DNA from: Actinomycetes bacterium | GTDB lineage: Bacteria; Actinomycetota; Acidimicrobiia; Acidimicrobiales; Palsa-688 | Assembly: GCA_021808425.1 (NCBI GenBank) | Contig: JAKBBS010000018.1 | Span: 1 to 29,822, forward strand | DNA: 29,822 nucleotides | Direction of reading: 5' to 3' | Shown: positions 9,292 through 17,514 of the stretch, in pieces | Position numbering within the stretch: position 1 is the first letter of the stretch | Layout of the letters: each line of letters opens with the position of its first letter | Translations under genes and position numbers: made by a program | Notes under the pieces: model-generated | Told to the model about the DNA's origin: nothing | The model's input: the letters and a program-made list of their open reading frames with translations, nothing else | Databases searched by the model: none

Positions 9292-11754
9292 GTGACTGAC
9301 ACGCCCCCCATCCCTCCTTCAGACGACGAACAACCAAGCGGCATCGAGCCGATCGAGATCCAGGAGGAGATGGAACGCTCCTTCCTCGACTATGCGATGT
9401 CGGTCATCGTCTCGCGTGCCCTGCCTGATGTCCGTGACGGCCTGAAACCGGTGCACCGCCGGATTCTCTTCGACATGCACGTGCAGGGATACCGCCCTGA
9501 CCGGCCTCACGTGAAGTGCGCGAAGGTGACCGGCGACACGATGAGCCGTTTCCATCCGCACGGAAACACTGCGATCTACGACGCCCTCGCACGCATGGCT
9601 CAACCGTTCAGCCTGCGCCATCCGCTGATCGCTTTCCACGGTAACTACGGATCGGCCGACTTCCCGCCTGCCGCCGAACGCTACACAGAGAGCCGCCTGT
9701 CGCCGCTGGCAATGCACATGATCGAAGGTCTCGACGAGGAGACAGTCGACATGGTCCGCAACTACACAAACGAGGAAGACGAACCGTCCGTCCTTCCGTC
9801 GCGGTTCCCAAACCTTCTCGTCAACGGCAGCCAGGGGATCGCAGTCGGAATGGCGACGAACATCCCGCCCCACAACCTGGGCGAGGTTATCGACGCAACT
9901 ATCCACCTGATAGACAATCCCGACGCTACCGCCGACGAGCTGATGCGCTTCGTCAAGGGCCCAGATTTTCCTACCGGGGCCCTCATCCTCGGCCGTCAGG
10001 GGATCATGGACGCCTACCGGACCGGCAGAGGCTCGATCAAGATGCGGGCGAAGGCGGAGATCGTCGAGGGACGCACAGGCGACGAGATCGTCATCAGCGA
10101 ACTTCCCTACCAGGCGAGCCCGAAGGGAATCCTGGAGAAGATCGCCGAGCTCGTCAACGCCAAGGAGCTCGATGGCATCCGCGACATCCGCGACCTGAGC
10201 GCCGGCGACGACACGAAACTCGTCGTCTACCTCAAGCGCGACGCGGCAGCCAACGTCGTGCTCAACAATCTTTACAAGCACACGCCTCTGCAGACTTCCT
10301 TCGGCGTCAACATGGTCGCTCTGGTAGACGGGGTTCCCCGCACCCTGAACCTCGTCGGTGCGCTGAGCGCCTACGTCGCGCACCAGGTCGACGTGATAAC
10401 CCGCCGTTCCCAGTACCGGCTGCGCAAGGCGAGGGACCGAGCCCACATCGTCGAGGGTTTGATCAAAGCCCTCGACATGATCGACGCGATCATCGCTGCG
10501 ATCCGCGCGTCGGCGGACAGGCCGGCCGCGCGAACGGCCCTCATGGGAACGCCGTTCGAGTTCAGCGAGGTCCAGTCCGAGCACATTTTGGACATGTCCC
10601 TCTCGACACTCACCCGGCTCGGCCGCGCGCGCCTCGACGAGGAGCTGGCTCGCCTCCGTGAGACGATGGCGGAGCTGGAGGCGATCCTCGGCGACGAGGG
10701 CCGGCTCCGGGATGTTATCAAGACCGAGATGACGGCGATCCGCGATCAATTCGCTGACGCCCGGCGCGCCCAGATAACCCTCGACGACGGGGACATGTCC
10801 GCCGAGGACCTGATCGACGACGAGGAGCTCGTCGTCACGATGACCCGTGCCGGGTACGTCAAGGCGGTGCCAGCGTCGCAGTTCCGCACACAGGGCCGAG
10901 GCGGTCGGGGTGTCCAAGGAGCCAGGCTCAAAGACGAGGACCTCGTGATACGGGTCATTCACACGACAGCCCACGCGTACCTGCTGTTCTTCTCGAACCT
11001 GGGCAAGGTTTACCGGCTCCGGGCTTTCGAGGTTCCGGTCAAGGAGCGCACGGCGAGAGGCACGGCGATAGTCAACCTGCTGCCGCTCGACGCCGGTGAG
11101 CGGATCCAGACGCTCATCGACACCCGCGAGTTTCCGTCCGACCAGTACCTGCTTTTCGCCACGAAACATGGCCAGGTGAAAAAGACGACATTCTCCGAGT
11201 ACGACAAGTCGCGCAGAGAGGGTTTCATCGCGATCAACCTCCGCGAAGGAGACGAGCTCGTGGGGGTGATCGTGACGAGCGGCAGCGACGACATCTTCAT
11301 GGTGTCGAGAGCGGGGATGGCGATCCGATTCGACGAAGGAGAGGTCCGCTCGATGGGCCGCGACGCTGCAGGCGTCCGGGGTATGGCGCTTCGCGGCGGC
11401 GACGAAGTCGTTTCGATAGACCCTGCACGCGACGACGTTTCGATACTGATCGTGACTGAGGCGGGCTTCGGAAAGCGAACCCAGCTCCAGCATTTCAACC
11501 GTCAGGGCCGCGGCGGTGTCGGTGTAAGAGGTATCCGCCTGACGGCGCAGCGAGGCCAGGTGGTGGCGGCGTTCATGATCTCACTCGACGACGAGATACT
11601 GGTAACGTCGTCGGCCGGGGTTATGGTGAGGATGGCCGCACGCGAGATCTCGAGCCAAGGCCGGGACGCCACCGGGGTGCGTATAGTCACCTTGGACTCC
11701 GGCCAGGCGGTGGCATCTGTGGCACCGGTTCTTGCCGTGGAAGACGCCGGCTGA
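9292..11754 (+). CDS. gyrA: DNA gyrase subunit A
   Basis: DNA-cleaving subunit of gyrase. It has 820 residues and a GTG start one base after the gyrB stop. The catalytic Tyr131 lies in [14 protein letters not shown] (127-140). The quinolone-pocket helix reads [19 protein letters not shown]; the positions equal to E. coli 82, 83 and 87 are Asn92, Thr93 and Asp97, so the usual Asp at 82 is Asn here. The C-terminal wrapping domain contains a GyrA box, [10 protein letters not shown], and further blades ([24 protein letters not shown]). It overlaps the next gene by one base (TGATG). Confidence 0.98.
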   Translation: MTDTPPIPPSDDEQPSGIEPIEIQEEMERSFLDYAMSVIVSRALPDVRDGLKPVHRRILFDMHVQGYRPDRPHVKCAKVTGDTMSRFHPHGNTAIYDALARMAQPFSLRHPLIAFHGNYGSADFPPAAERYTESRLSPLAMHMIEGLDEETVDMVRNYTNEEDEPSVLPSRFPNLLVNGSQGIAVGMATNIPPHNLGEVIDATIHLIDNPDATADELMRFVKGPDFPTGALILGRQGIMDAYRTGRGSIKMRAKAEIVEGRTGDEIVISELPYQASPKGILEKIAELVNAKELDGIRDIRDLSAGDDTKLVVYLKRDAAANVVLNNLYKHTPLQTSFGVNMVALVDGVPRTLNLVGALSAYVAHQVDVITRRSQYRLRKARDRAHIVEGLIKALDMIDAIIAAIRASADRPAARTALMGTPFEFSEVQSEHILDMSLSTLTRLGRARLDEELARLRETMAELEAILGDEGRLRDVIKTEMTAIRDQFADARRAQITLDDGDMSAEDLIDDEELVVTMTRAGYVKAVPASQFRTQGRGGRGVQGARLKDEDLVIRVIHTTAHAYLLFFSNLGKVYRLRAFEVPVKERTARGTAIVNLLPLDAGERIQTLIDTREFPSDQYLLFATKHGQVKKTTFSEYDKSRREGFIAINLREGDELVGVIVTSGSDDIFMVSRAGMAIRFDEGEVRSMGRDAAGVRGMALRGGDEVVSIDPARDDVSILIVTEAGFGKRTQLQHFNRQGRGGVGVRGIRLTAQRGQVVAAFMISLDDEILVTSSAGVMVRMAAREISSQGRDATGVRIVTLDSGQAVASVAPVLAVEDAG

Positions 11755-12407
11755 TGGACGAACCCGCCGCAGGCCTGGGCGGCAATGGCCCCTCGTCAGG
11801 CGACGGCGGTCGCGGCCAGGTGCCCGGTGTGCGCTCGGCGGGGCCGGCAGGATCCGGCACCGGTTGGGGTTCCCCGGTGCCTGCCGGCTACGGATCGCTC
11901 AGGACGGGTTCGTCGGGCTTCGCCAACACCGACAGGGAGACGGCGCCGTCCGGCCGTTCCATGCGACCGGCGCTTTCGCCGCGTCGCGAGCCGCGGGCGG
12001 AGCTTCGAAGCGAACCTGAAGCCCCGACGACTCTGATGTCGCGTCGCGGTCCTGTCGAGGTTCGCCGCACTACGCTGAGCCACATCAGTATCGTCACGGT
12101 GATCAAAGTTTCGGTTGTGCTCTATCTGGTCTTTCTTGCGGTGATCGTTGTAGCGGCGATGCTTTTGTGGGTGGTCGCTGACCAGACCGGCGTCGTCACC
12201 TCTATCGACAAGTCCGTGCGGAGCCTGTTCAGCTTGAAGGCGTTCGCGCTTCATGCGTCGGCTGTTGCGAAATACACGGCGCTGGCGGGCGGCGTCCTCG
12301 GCTTGGCAGGCACACTCGCCAATATTCTGGCGGCGCTCATTTACAACTTGATCGCCGACGTCGTCGGCGGGATACGGCTGAGGACCGAAAGCACCGTTCT
12401 CGAATGA
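11754..12407 (+). CDS. DUF3566 membrane protein following gyrA
   Basis: 217 residues. The first 100 are rich in Gly, Pro, Ser and Arg and look disordered. The DUF3566 core follows (about 103-215) with two hydrophobic segments at about 112-141 and 174-200 and the link DQTGVVTSIDKSV between them. This family sits directly downstream of gyrA in many actinobacteria. Its role is not established; cell-envelope or chromosome-membrane functions have been considered. The start ATG overlaps the gyrA stop by one base, so translation is probably coupled. The end is 13 bp from csrA, suggesting one transcript. Confidence 0.85.
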   Translation: MDEPAAGLGGNGPSSGDGGRGQVPGVRSAGPAGSGTGWGSPVPAGYGSLRTGSSGFANTDRETAPSGRSMRPALSPRREPRAELRSEPEAPTTLMSRRGPVEVRRTTLSHISIVTVIKVSVVLYLVFLAVIVVAAMLLWVVADQTGVVTSIDKSVRSLFSLKAFALHASAVAKYTALAGGVLGLAGTLANILAALIYNLIADVVGGIRLRTESTVLE

Positions 12408-12420
12408 ACCGCGAGGCGAA

Positions 12421-12864
12421 GTGCTAGTTCTCAGTCGAAGGCCTGACTCGTCGATCATCGTCGGCCACGACATAACCGTCACCGTCGAATACGTGGCAGG
12501 CGACGACGTCTGCCTACAGGTGAAGGGACCCGAAGACCTGGAGGTTCGCCGCGTCGAGGAGGTAGAGGTGGCGGAGATCCTCTCGAAACGGGGCCGGGCT
12601 TGGGACGCGTCGAGCATGTACGTGCTGTCGAAGCGGTCGAGGCCGGCGCTGTTGCTCAACGGCGAGATCCTCGTCGCCGTCCAATCGGTGAGCAACGAGT
12701 CGGTGCGGATCGGAATCGAAGCACCGCCGCACGTTCTCATATACCGCGAAGAGGTCTACCGCCAGATGCAGGACGCCAACAGGGGCGCCCTCAACGACCC
12801 GTCAGGCGACCTCGTAGGCTTGTCCGCTCTCAGACGCCAGAATCCTCCCGCTCCGATTCCCTGA
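12421..12864 (+). CDS. csrA: Tandem CsrA protein (two fused CsrA domains)
   Basis: CsrA is normally a 55-75 residue RNA-binding protein that acts as a swapped homodimer on GGA motifs in mRNA leaders. This protein has 147 residues and two copies. Domain 1 (1-54) begins MLVLSRRPDSSIIVGHDITV and has Arg44 in EVRRVEE. Domain 2 (66-121) begins MYVLSKRSRPALLLNGEI, with VRIGIEAPPHV and Arg109 in YREEVYRQM at the position equal to E. coli Arg44. A Pro-ending tail covers 122-147. Both halves keep the RNA-contact arginine, so one chain might fold as a pseudo-dimer. The GTG start has GAGG at 12413-12416. It sits 13 bp behind the gyrase/DUF3566 genes and tail to tail with fliW. The domain reading is direct; the folding idea is inference. 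Confidence 0.88.
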   Translation: MLVLSRRPDSSIIVGHDITVTVEYVAGDDVCLQVKGPEDLEVRRVEEVEVAEILSKRGRAWDASSMYVLSKRSRPALLLNGEILVAVQSVSNESVRIGIEAPPHVLIYREEVYRQMQDANRGALNDPSGDLVGLSALRRQNPPAPIP

Positions 12865-12867
12865 CAG

Positions 12868-13329
12868 TCACACCGGCAGCGCCTCGGCGACCCGATACGA
12901 CGAGCGGTACTGGACGACCTGTGCTGCAGCGCCGGTGAAGCGGTTGACGACTATCGGTCCGAGCAGGTTCGCGGACGGCGTGGCCGGCGGACGCGGTACC
13001 GTAACCATCACAATCGTTACAACGTCGTCGGATGATCGCACTCCGAGTGCTTCTTGGTCCTCCTCGTCGATCTCGATGCTGTAGTCGGGATAGAGCAGGC
13101 CGGGCGCGACGACGGTGAATCCGACCCCCGGCTGGTCTGTCGATTTCAGCCTCGCGAACGGCAGGAAATCCTCGGCGAGGACGGACAGCTCGAAGTCCCG
13201 GACTTCGGGGAAGCCTGGCAGCCCGGACGCGAACGTCAGCTTCGACAAACCGGCGAGCCCGGGGACCATTGGTCCGCTCGCAGAGTCGTAGCTCATCTCG
13301 ATCACACTATCTACAACAGTCGCTGGCAA
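12868..13329 (-). CDS. fliW: Flagellar assembly factor FliW, CsrA antagonist
   Basis: FliW binds flagellin and CsrA, releasing or holding CsrA so that flagellin translation follows secretion. The protein has 153 residues. The family phrases are FASGLPGFPEVRDFEL (33-48), a mid-domain VVAPGLLYPDYSIEI, and SANLLGPIVVN near 117-127. The TTG start at 13329 is favoured by GGAG with seven-base spacing; ATG at residue 12 is an alternative with a poor ribosome site. It is last in the flagellar operon, 13 bp after flgL, and its stop lies 3 bp from that of csrA on the other strand. In Bacillus the order flgL-fliW-csrA is the same but all in one direction. Confidence 0.93.
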   Translation of the reverse strand: MPATVVDSVIEMSYDSASGPMVPGLAGLSKLTFASGLPGFPEVRDFELSVLAEDFLPFARLKSTDQPGVGFTVVAPGLLYPDYSIEIDEEDQEALGVRSSDDVVTIVMVTVPRPPATPSANLLGPIVVNRFTGAAAQVVQYRSSYRVAEALPV

Positions 13330-13342
13330 AGGTCTTCTCCGG

Positions 13343-14269
13343 TTACAGGTACGATACGAGGGAATGCAGCTCTATTTGAGAGGTCGCCCATAGGCCGGCC
13401 TGGTAGGAGTTCTGCGCTTGCGTCAACGCTGTCGTGGCCTGCGCAACGTTGACGCTGTTCTGCGTTGAGATCTGAGTCTGCAGCGCCGTCTGCACGCTTG
13501 TCGCCTGCGTGGCATACGTTTGCACACTTTGATAAGCGGCTCCTAGCGAAGCGGCCTGGTTCGTCACGTTCTGGATGGCCGAGTCGAGCGCAGCGAGGTC
13601 GGTGGTGGTGGCGGTGTTGATGGACGCGGGTGTGCCGGTACTGACGTCGGCTATCAGTTTCGAGAGCACGCCGGTTGGTCCGAGCAGGCCGGTGCTCCCG
13701 GTTCCGAACACGGACGGCCCTGTCGCCGAGACGCTCACCGAAACGCCGGGGCCCACGGTACGGGTTGGTGCGGTCCCGCCGCCCACGTAGTTGCCGTTCG
13801 AGTCGTACGCGGTCGTGACGTTACCGGTTCCGGAGAAGATCGCCTGGTTCCCGTAGGTGGTGTTGGCAAGGGACAGGACCTGCTGCATTGTGGCATTGAG
13901 CGCCGCGGCGGTCCCAGCGACCGCCCCCTGCGGGTTGGCGAGGGAGTTGCCCGACAAGGACATGACCGACTGCTTCGCTGACTGCAAGGTGCTTATGAGC
14001 GAGTTCAACGTCGAGGCGCCGAGACCGAGCCATGCGGTGGCGTCCGAAGCGTTCGTCGAGTACTGCTGCGCTCGCGCAAGGCTTGAACTTGACGCAAGGA
14101 GCGACCCTGCCAACGTCGGATTATCCGACGGCTGGTTCACCAGGTTCCCAGTCGAAAGCTGCGCTTCGAGCGTTGCCTGTTGGGCCTGGTTGGCGTCGAG
14201 ACTTGACAGTAGCTGCGAGGCTATGACGTTCGGCGTGTAGGAGATACCGGTGATCACGCTGGAAGACAC
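13343..14269 (-). CDS. flgL: Flagellar hook-associated protein 3 (FlgL)
   Basis: Junction protein joining hook and flagellin filament. From the GTG at 14269 it has 308 residues. It carries the flagellin-like N-terminal helix with QLSTGNLVNQPSDNPTLAGS and the C-terminal helix VAQATTALTQAQNSYQAGL. The middle is Gly/Ser/Thr-rich and exported proteins of this type lack a signal peptide. AGGAG at 14275-14279, five bases upstream, supports this start; the frame is open to 14335 but that start would overlap flgK and lacks a good ribosome site. A short open frame with a perfect Shine-Dalgarno overlaps the start. It lies 52 bp after flgK. Confidence 0.93.
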   Translation of the reverse strand: MSSSVITGISYTPNVIASQLLSSLDANQAQQATLEAQLSTGNLVNQPSDNPTLAGSLLASSSSLARAQQYSTNASDATAWLGLGASTLNSLISTLQSAKQSVMSLSGNSLANPQGAVAGTAAALNATMQQVLSLANTTYGNQAIFSGTGNVTTAYDSNGNYVGGGTAPTRTVGPGVSVSVSATGPSVFGTGSTGLLGPTGVLSKLIADVSTGTPASINTATTTDLAALDSAIQNVTNQAASLGAAYQSVQTYATQATSVQTALQTQISTQNSVNVAQATTALTQAQNSYQAGLWATSQIELHSLVSYL

Positions 14270-14310
14270 GGCTGCTCCTCTCCGGCCAAGTGATTTGTAG
14301 GATCTGACAT
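14254..14310 (-). CDS. Possible 18-codon leader ORF overlapping the flgL start
   Basis: ATG at 14310 follows AAGGAG (14318-14323) with ideal seven-base spacing, the best ribosome site in the neighbourhood. It encodes MSDPTNHLAGEEQPCLPA and stops at 14254-14256, just inside flgL. Because the frame spans the flgL start codon, its translation could couple to or compete with flgL. It has no recognisable homology and could be chance. The spacer carries several GGA triplets, the element CsrA binds. Confidence 0.35.
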   Translation of the reverse strand: MSDPTNHLAGEEQPCLPA

Positions 14311-14321
14311 CGGGTTTCTCC

Positions 14322-15668
14322 TTAGACCGCCGCAAGTAGGGACTGAAGCGCCGTGTCGACCGTGGTAACGACCTTTGCGGCCGCCTGGTAGGTCGACTGG
14401 AAGTTCATCAGGTCCACGAGCGCAGCATTTTGATTCACGCCTGTCACGGCCTGGAGATTCTGTTGGGCAGTGTTTGCTGTTGTCGTCTGCGACTGCACCT
14501 GGCTGTTGATCTCGCTTACTTGGGAGCCGACGTTGACAACCGCTGCCTGCCAGGCGGCGTCCGGGCCGTTCGAGGAGTTGTAAAGGTTGGCTAGCGCCTG
14601 CGCGTTCGAGCCGTCGTTGGTTGCCGCGGGCAGACTCGCGCTAGCCGAGGTGGCTATCAGCGCCGGGTTGGCCGCGACGGCGGGATTGACGGTGAGGCCC
14701 GCCGCGCCGGAACCGGTGAACAGGGGCGGACCTGCAGTGCCTGAAGAGGTGAAGCCGGCTGCGAGCTGGGTGTTGACCACGGTCGCCAAGTTGTTGGCGA
14801 CTGTGTCGACCTGCGACTGGTAGGACGGCAGGTACAAGTTGACCGCAGCGAGTAAGCCTGCCGCCGACCCGGACGCGGCGTTCAAAACGCTGTGGGTGCT
14901 TTGAGCTACGACCTGGGTGGACGAACCGGAGCCCTGCAGGGTGAGCGTGTCCGACCAGTTACCCTGAACGAGTGTGATGCCCCCGACGCTGACATCGATC
15001 GCGCCGGACGATCCCGTCCTCGACGTGGCGCCTATTTGTGACGAGAGTTGTGTCAAGATCTGGTTGCGCTGGTCGACCAAAGCGGACACCGACGAGCCGG
15101 TTGCACCTTGGGCCGTGACCTGTGAGTTGAGCGCCGCCACCTGGCTGAGCAGGGTGTTCGCCTGCGTAATCGTCCCTGCCAGCTGTGAGGAGGCGTTGGC
15201 TGTAACCGTGCTTATTTGACTTGACGCCTGTTGTAGATCGCTAACGACAACCTGGGCGGAGTCGACGACGCCCTGGCGGCCTGCTGAGCTGCTCGGATTC
15301 GCGGCCAGCTGATCCCACGACTGCCAGAAGGTCGACAGGTCGGGCCCTACCCCGGTAGTCGACGACGGGTTCCCGAACGCTAGCTGGGCCTGCTGAAGCA
15401 CCTGCTGGAGAGCTGTGCTCTGCGCTGCGTTGGCTGAAGTCTGTGCGGCGTTAGCGGCGAGGAGGCTGTCGCTGTTTTGAGTGACAGAACCAACGGTCGC
15501 GCCGCCGCCTATTCCGAGAGGATCACCGGATGCTATCGCCGAAATGTTGGCGGTCTCAGCGATGTAACCGGGGGTGTTTGTGTTCGAAAGGTTCTGAGCG
15601 ATGGTGTCCATCGCCGTCTGTGCAGCGTCGATGCCCGATGCGGCGATTGCCAGACCGAGATTACCCAT
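14322..15668 (-). CDS. flgK: Flagellar hook-associated protein 1 (FlgK)
   Basis: First hook-filament junction protein, exported through the flagellar type III system. It has 448 residues. The N-terminal rod/hook signature is AMDTIAQNLSNTNTPGY (19-35) and the C-terminal helix is ALVDLMNFQSTYQAAAKVV, with a Ser/Thr/Ala-rich central region. The length is typical. The ATG at 15668 lies 5 bp after the flgN stop with only a weak ribosome site, suggesting translation coupled to flgN. FlgN, encoded immediately upstream, is its expected export chaperone. Confidence 0.96.
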   Translation of the reverse strand: MGNLGLAIAASGIDAAQTAMDTIAQNLSNTNTPGYIAETANISAIASGDPLGIGGGATVGSVTQNSDSLLAANAAQTSANAAQSTALQQVLQQAQLAFGNPSSTTGVGPDLSTFWQSWDQLAANPSSSAGRQGVVDSAQVVVSDLQQASSQISTVTANASSQLAGTITQANTLLSQVAALNSQVTAQGATGSSVSALVDQRNQILTQLSSQIGATSRTGSSGAIDVSVGGITLVQGNWSDTLTLQGSGSSTQVVAQSTHSVLNAASGSAAGLLAAVNLYLPSYQSQVDTVANNLATVVNTQLAAGFTSSGTAGPPLFTGSGAAGLTVNPAVAANPALIATSASASLPAATNDGSNAQALANLYNSSNGPDAAWQAAVVNVGSQVSEINSQVQSQTTTANTAQQNLQAVTGVNQNAALVDLMNFQSTYQAAAKVVTTVDTALQSLLAAV

Positions 15669-15673
15669 GACCT

Positions 15674-16189
15674 CTAGGCCTTGAAGTCGTACGAGCGTAG
15701 GGCGCCCAGACCGTCCTGGCGGAATGCTCCGGACGCGTCGTAGGTCGGCTTCGCTCCGAGCAGCGCTAGGGCGTCGTTCGTTGCGGCAAGTCCGCTGGCG
15801 AGGAGCTGTCTGTTCTGGCGTGAGCAGCGCCGCACCTGGTCGAGGACGTTGCGGAGAGCCATTTGGCGCTGGCGGAGATGCTGGCCCGCAAGCTCGTCCT
15901 CAACGCGATCCGCAAGGTCGCTCAAAGTCGATCCTTGGGGCAGTTGGTGAGCGGCGTGGACTTTCCCTGCAGTGCCTTCACGCACATGTCCCACCCGGGT
16001 GAGCTCTCTTACCGCCTCTTCTACTTCGGAGGTGCACGCTGAAAGCCAGCGCTGCTCGCCCGCAGAGAGGATCAGGTGTTGTTCACGAAGCTTGAAGAGC
16101 AGCTGCTCGAGAGCACGCTGCTCCTGGTCCAAGCAGTTGAGTAGATCAGAGCAGTCGTCGTCTTGACCGTGCCTCGATTGCTCGTTCAA
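15674..16189 (-). CDS. flgN: FlgN-type export chaperone for FlgK and FlgL
   Basis: 171 residues, almost entirely alpha-helical, with heptad-like stretches such as LDQEQRALEQLLFKLREQHL near the N terminus and RQRQMALRNVLDQVRRCSRQN later. This fits the FlgN family, cytoplasmic chaperones that keep FlgK and FlgL unfolded for export. Sequence identity in this family is low, so position directly before flgK and flgL carries much of the call. The TTG start at 16189 is preceded by AGGAG with five-base spacing. It begins 24 bp after fliL. Confidence 0.8.
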   Translation of the reverse strand: MNEQSRHGQDDDCSDLLNCLDQEQRALEQLLFKLREQHLILSAGEQRWLSACTSEVEEAVRELTRVGHVREGTAGKVHAAHQLPQGSTLSDLADRVEDELAGQHLRQRQMALRNVLDQVRRCSRQNRQLLASGLAATNDALALLGAKPTYDASGAFRQDGLGALRSYDFKA

Positions 16190-16213
16190 TGCTGCTCCTC
16201 GCTGACAACTATC

Positions 16214-16705
16214 TCATTGGATCACGAACCCGGTGTAGTAAACGGCGCTCACCTGCTCGGCTGCTCCGTCGACCGTCCCGGTAATTTTCTGGCACTGCTT
16301 CAATATTGCGGTCTGGACCGCCTGGCGTTGCGCCGGAGCCAGCAAACCCTGGTAGGTCTGCTCACCGAGGATCTGGATCACCGAGTTCTCGATACGTGGC
16401 TGATCGTTCGAGATCGTCGTCGGGACCGCTACAGCAGTTAGTTGCAGCGATATCGACACTTGTACAAGGTGACCGTCGGAGAGGTTGACGGTCAGCTGGT
16501 CAAGTGGAAAGATCTTGCCGGCTGGGACCGCCTGCCCTGGCTTGTAAACTGTCTTCATCAGGATGCTTTTTGCTTCGTAACCTCCGATCAGCAGCACGAC
16601 CAACCCAATTATCAGGAACAACTTTTTCTTGGATTTCTTCGGTGCTTCCTCGACTGTCTCGGCTGTTTTGGACTTCGACTTGACCGATTCGGCTGTGGCG
16701 CTCAT
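16214..16705 (-). CDS. fliL: Flagellar basal body-associated protein FliL
   Basis: Inner-membrane protein with a periplasmic domain that surrounds the stator and supports torque. It has 163 residues: a Lys/Glu-rich cytoplasmic tail (1-28), one membrane segment (29-43, LFLIIGLVVLLIGGY), then the periplasmic FliL domain with FPLDQLTVNLSDGHLVQVSISL and a C-terminal helix. GGGAG lies just before the ATG. The gene overlaps motB by 4 bp, consistent with FliL and the stator being made together. Confidence 0.92.
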   Translation of the reverse strand: MSATAESVKSKSKTAETVEEAPKKSKKKLFLIIGLVVLLIGGYEAKSILMKTVYKPGQAVPAGKIFPLDQLTVNLSDGHLVQVSISLQLTAVAVPTTISNDQPRIENSVIQILGEQTYQGLLAPAQRQAVQTAILKQCQKITGTVDGAAEQVSAVYYTGFVIQ

Positions 16706-17514
16706 GGTTGGCTCCCTGTAGAAGATAGGACTACGATATCTATGCGGCGGTTGAGCGCCATGTTCGCTGGAGTCGTGTTCGGCGCCACCGGCCGCGTCGA
16801 GCCGTAGCCTGTCGCCGACAGACGGGAGGAGGCGATCCCGTCGGTCTTCTCCAGGCGCAGCACCACGTTGACTGCTCTCACCGCTGACAGCTCCTCGTTC
16901 GAGGTGAAGACACCACCGACGATGGGCTGGTTGTCCGTGTAGCCCTCGACGTCAATGTGGTAAGGGTCGCTCCTTAGAACCGAGGCGACGGCGTCTATGA
17001 CCTGCGTGCCGGCCGGCCCAAGGTTGGCTGAGTCCGAAGCGAAGAAGACCTTGTCCGCCAGCACCTGCACCACTAGTCCACGTGTCTGCTGGCTCAGGCT
17101 CACGTCGCCTTGGAGGCCTTGGCGGACGAGAGCGTTGTTGATCTGCGCCTGCAGTGCCACCAAAGACGCTTTAGGGACGGTGCCCGACGACGGCGGCGGC
17201 GGCAGTGTGGTCGTCGTAGTCGTCGGCCCGAGCGGGTTCGGGACGATCGACTTGTACTGGCTCCCGGCGGTTTGGGTGAGGCTTGCATTTTGGAGCAGCC
17301 CGGAACCGTTTGTCAGAACGCCCGGTTTAGGGTCGAAGCTCTGCTTCAGGCCCAAAGCCAGCGCCAGGAATTTCTTCTGGTTGATCGACGAGATAGCGAA
17401 CAGAACGATGAACAGTGCGAGCAGGAGGGTGATCATGTCGGCGTAGGTGAGCAGCCATCGCTCGCCGTTCTCGACCTCCTCTTCGTGGCCTTCGTGGCGA
17501 CCGCGCTTGGTCAT
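16702..17514 (-). CDS. motB: Flagellar motor stator protein MotB
   Basis: Stator subunit that anchors MotA to peptidoglycan and carries the ion-binding acid. It has 270 residues. One membrane helix covers 23-44 (TYADMITLLLALFIVLFA) with the ion-binding Asp26. A Thr/Pro linker lies at about 95-112. The OmpA-like domain (about 140-265) has FFASDSANLGPAG, DVEGYTDNQPI (188-198) and NMALNRRIDIVVL (251-263). It overlaps motA and fliL by 4 bp each. Whether protons or sodium drive it cannot be told from these residues. Confidence 0.96.
   Translation of the reverse strand: MTKRGRHEGHEEEVENGERWLLTYADMITLLLALFIVLFAISSINQKKFLALALGLKQSFDPKPGVLTNGSGLLQNASLTQTAGSQYKSIVPNPLGPTTTTTTLPPPPSSGTVPKASLVALQAQINNALVRQGLQGDVSLSQQTRGLVVQVLADKVFFASDSANLGPAGTQVIDAVASVLRSDPYHIDVEGYTDNQPIVGGVFTSNEELSAVRAVNVVLRLEKTDGIASSRLSATGYGSTRPVAPNTTPANMALNRRIDIVVLSSTGSQP

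Noticed and set aside
9319..11493. 724-codon open frame on the minus strand across gyrA
   Set aside because: It mirrors gyrA, whose motifs are unmistakable; long antisense frames are expected in GC-rich coding DNA, and the translation has no recognisable domain.
12408..12420. tRNA-Ile/tRNA-Ala genes expected after the gyrA/DUF3566 region
   Set aside because: Many actinobacteria carry tRNAs here, but only 13 bp separate the DUF3566 gene and csrA, and no tRNA-like sequence was seen.
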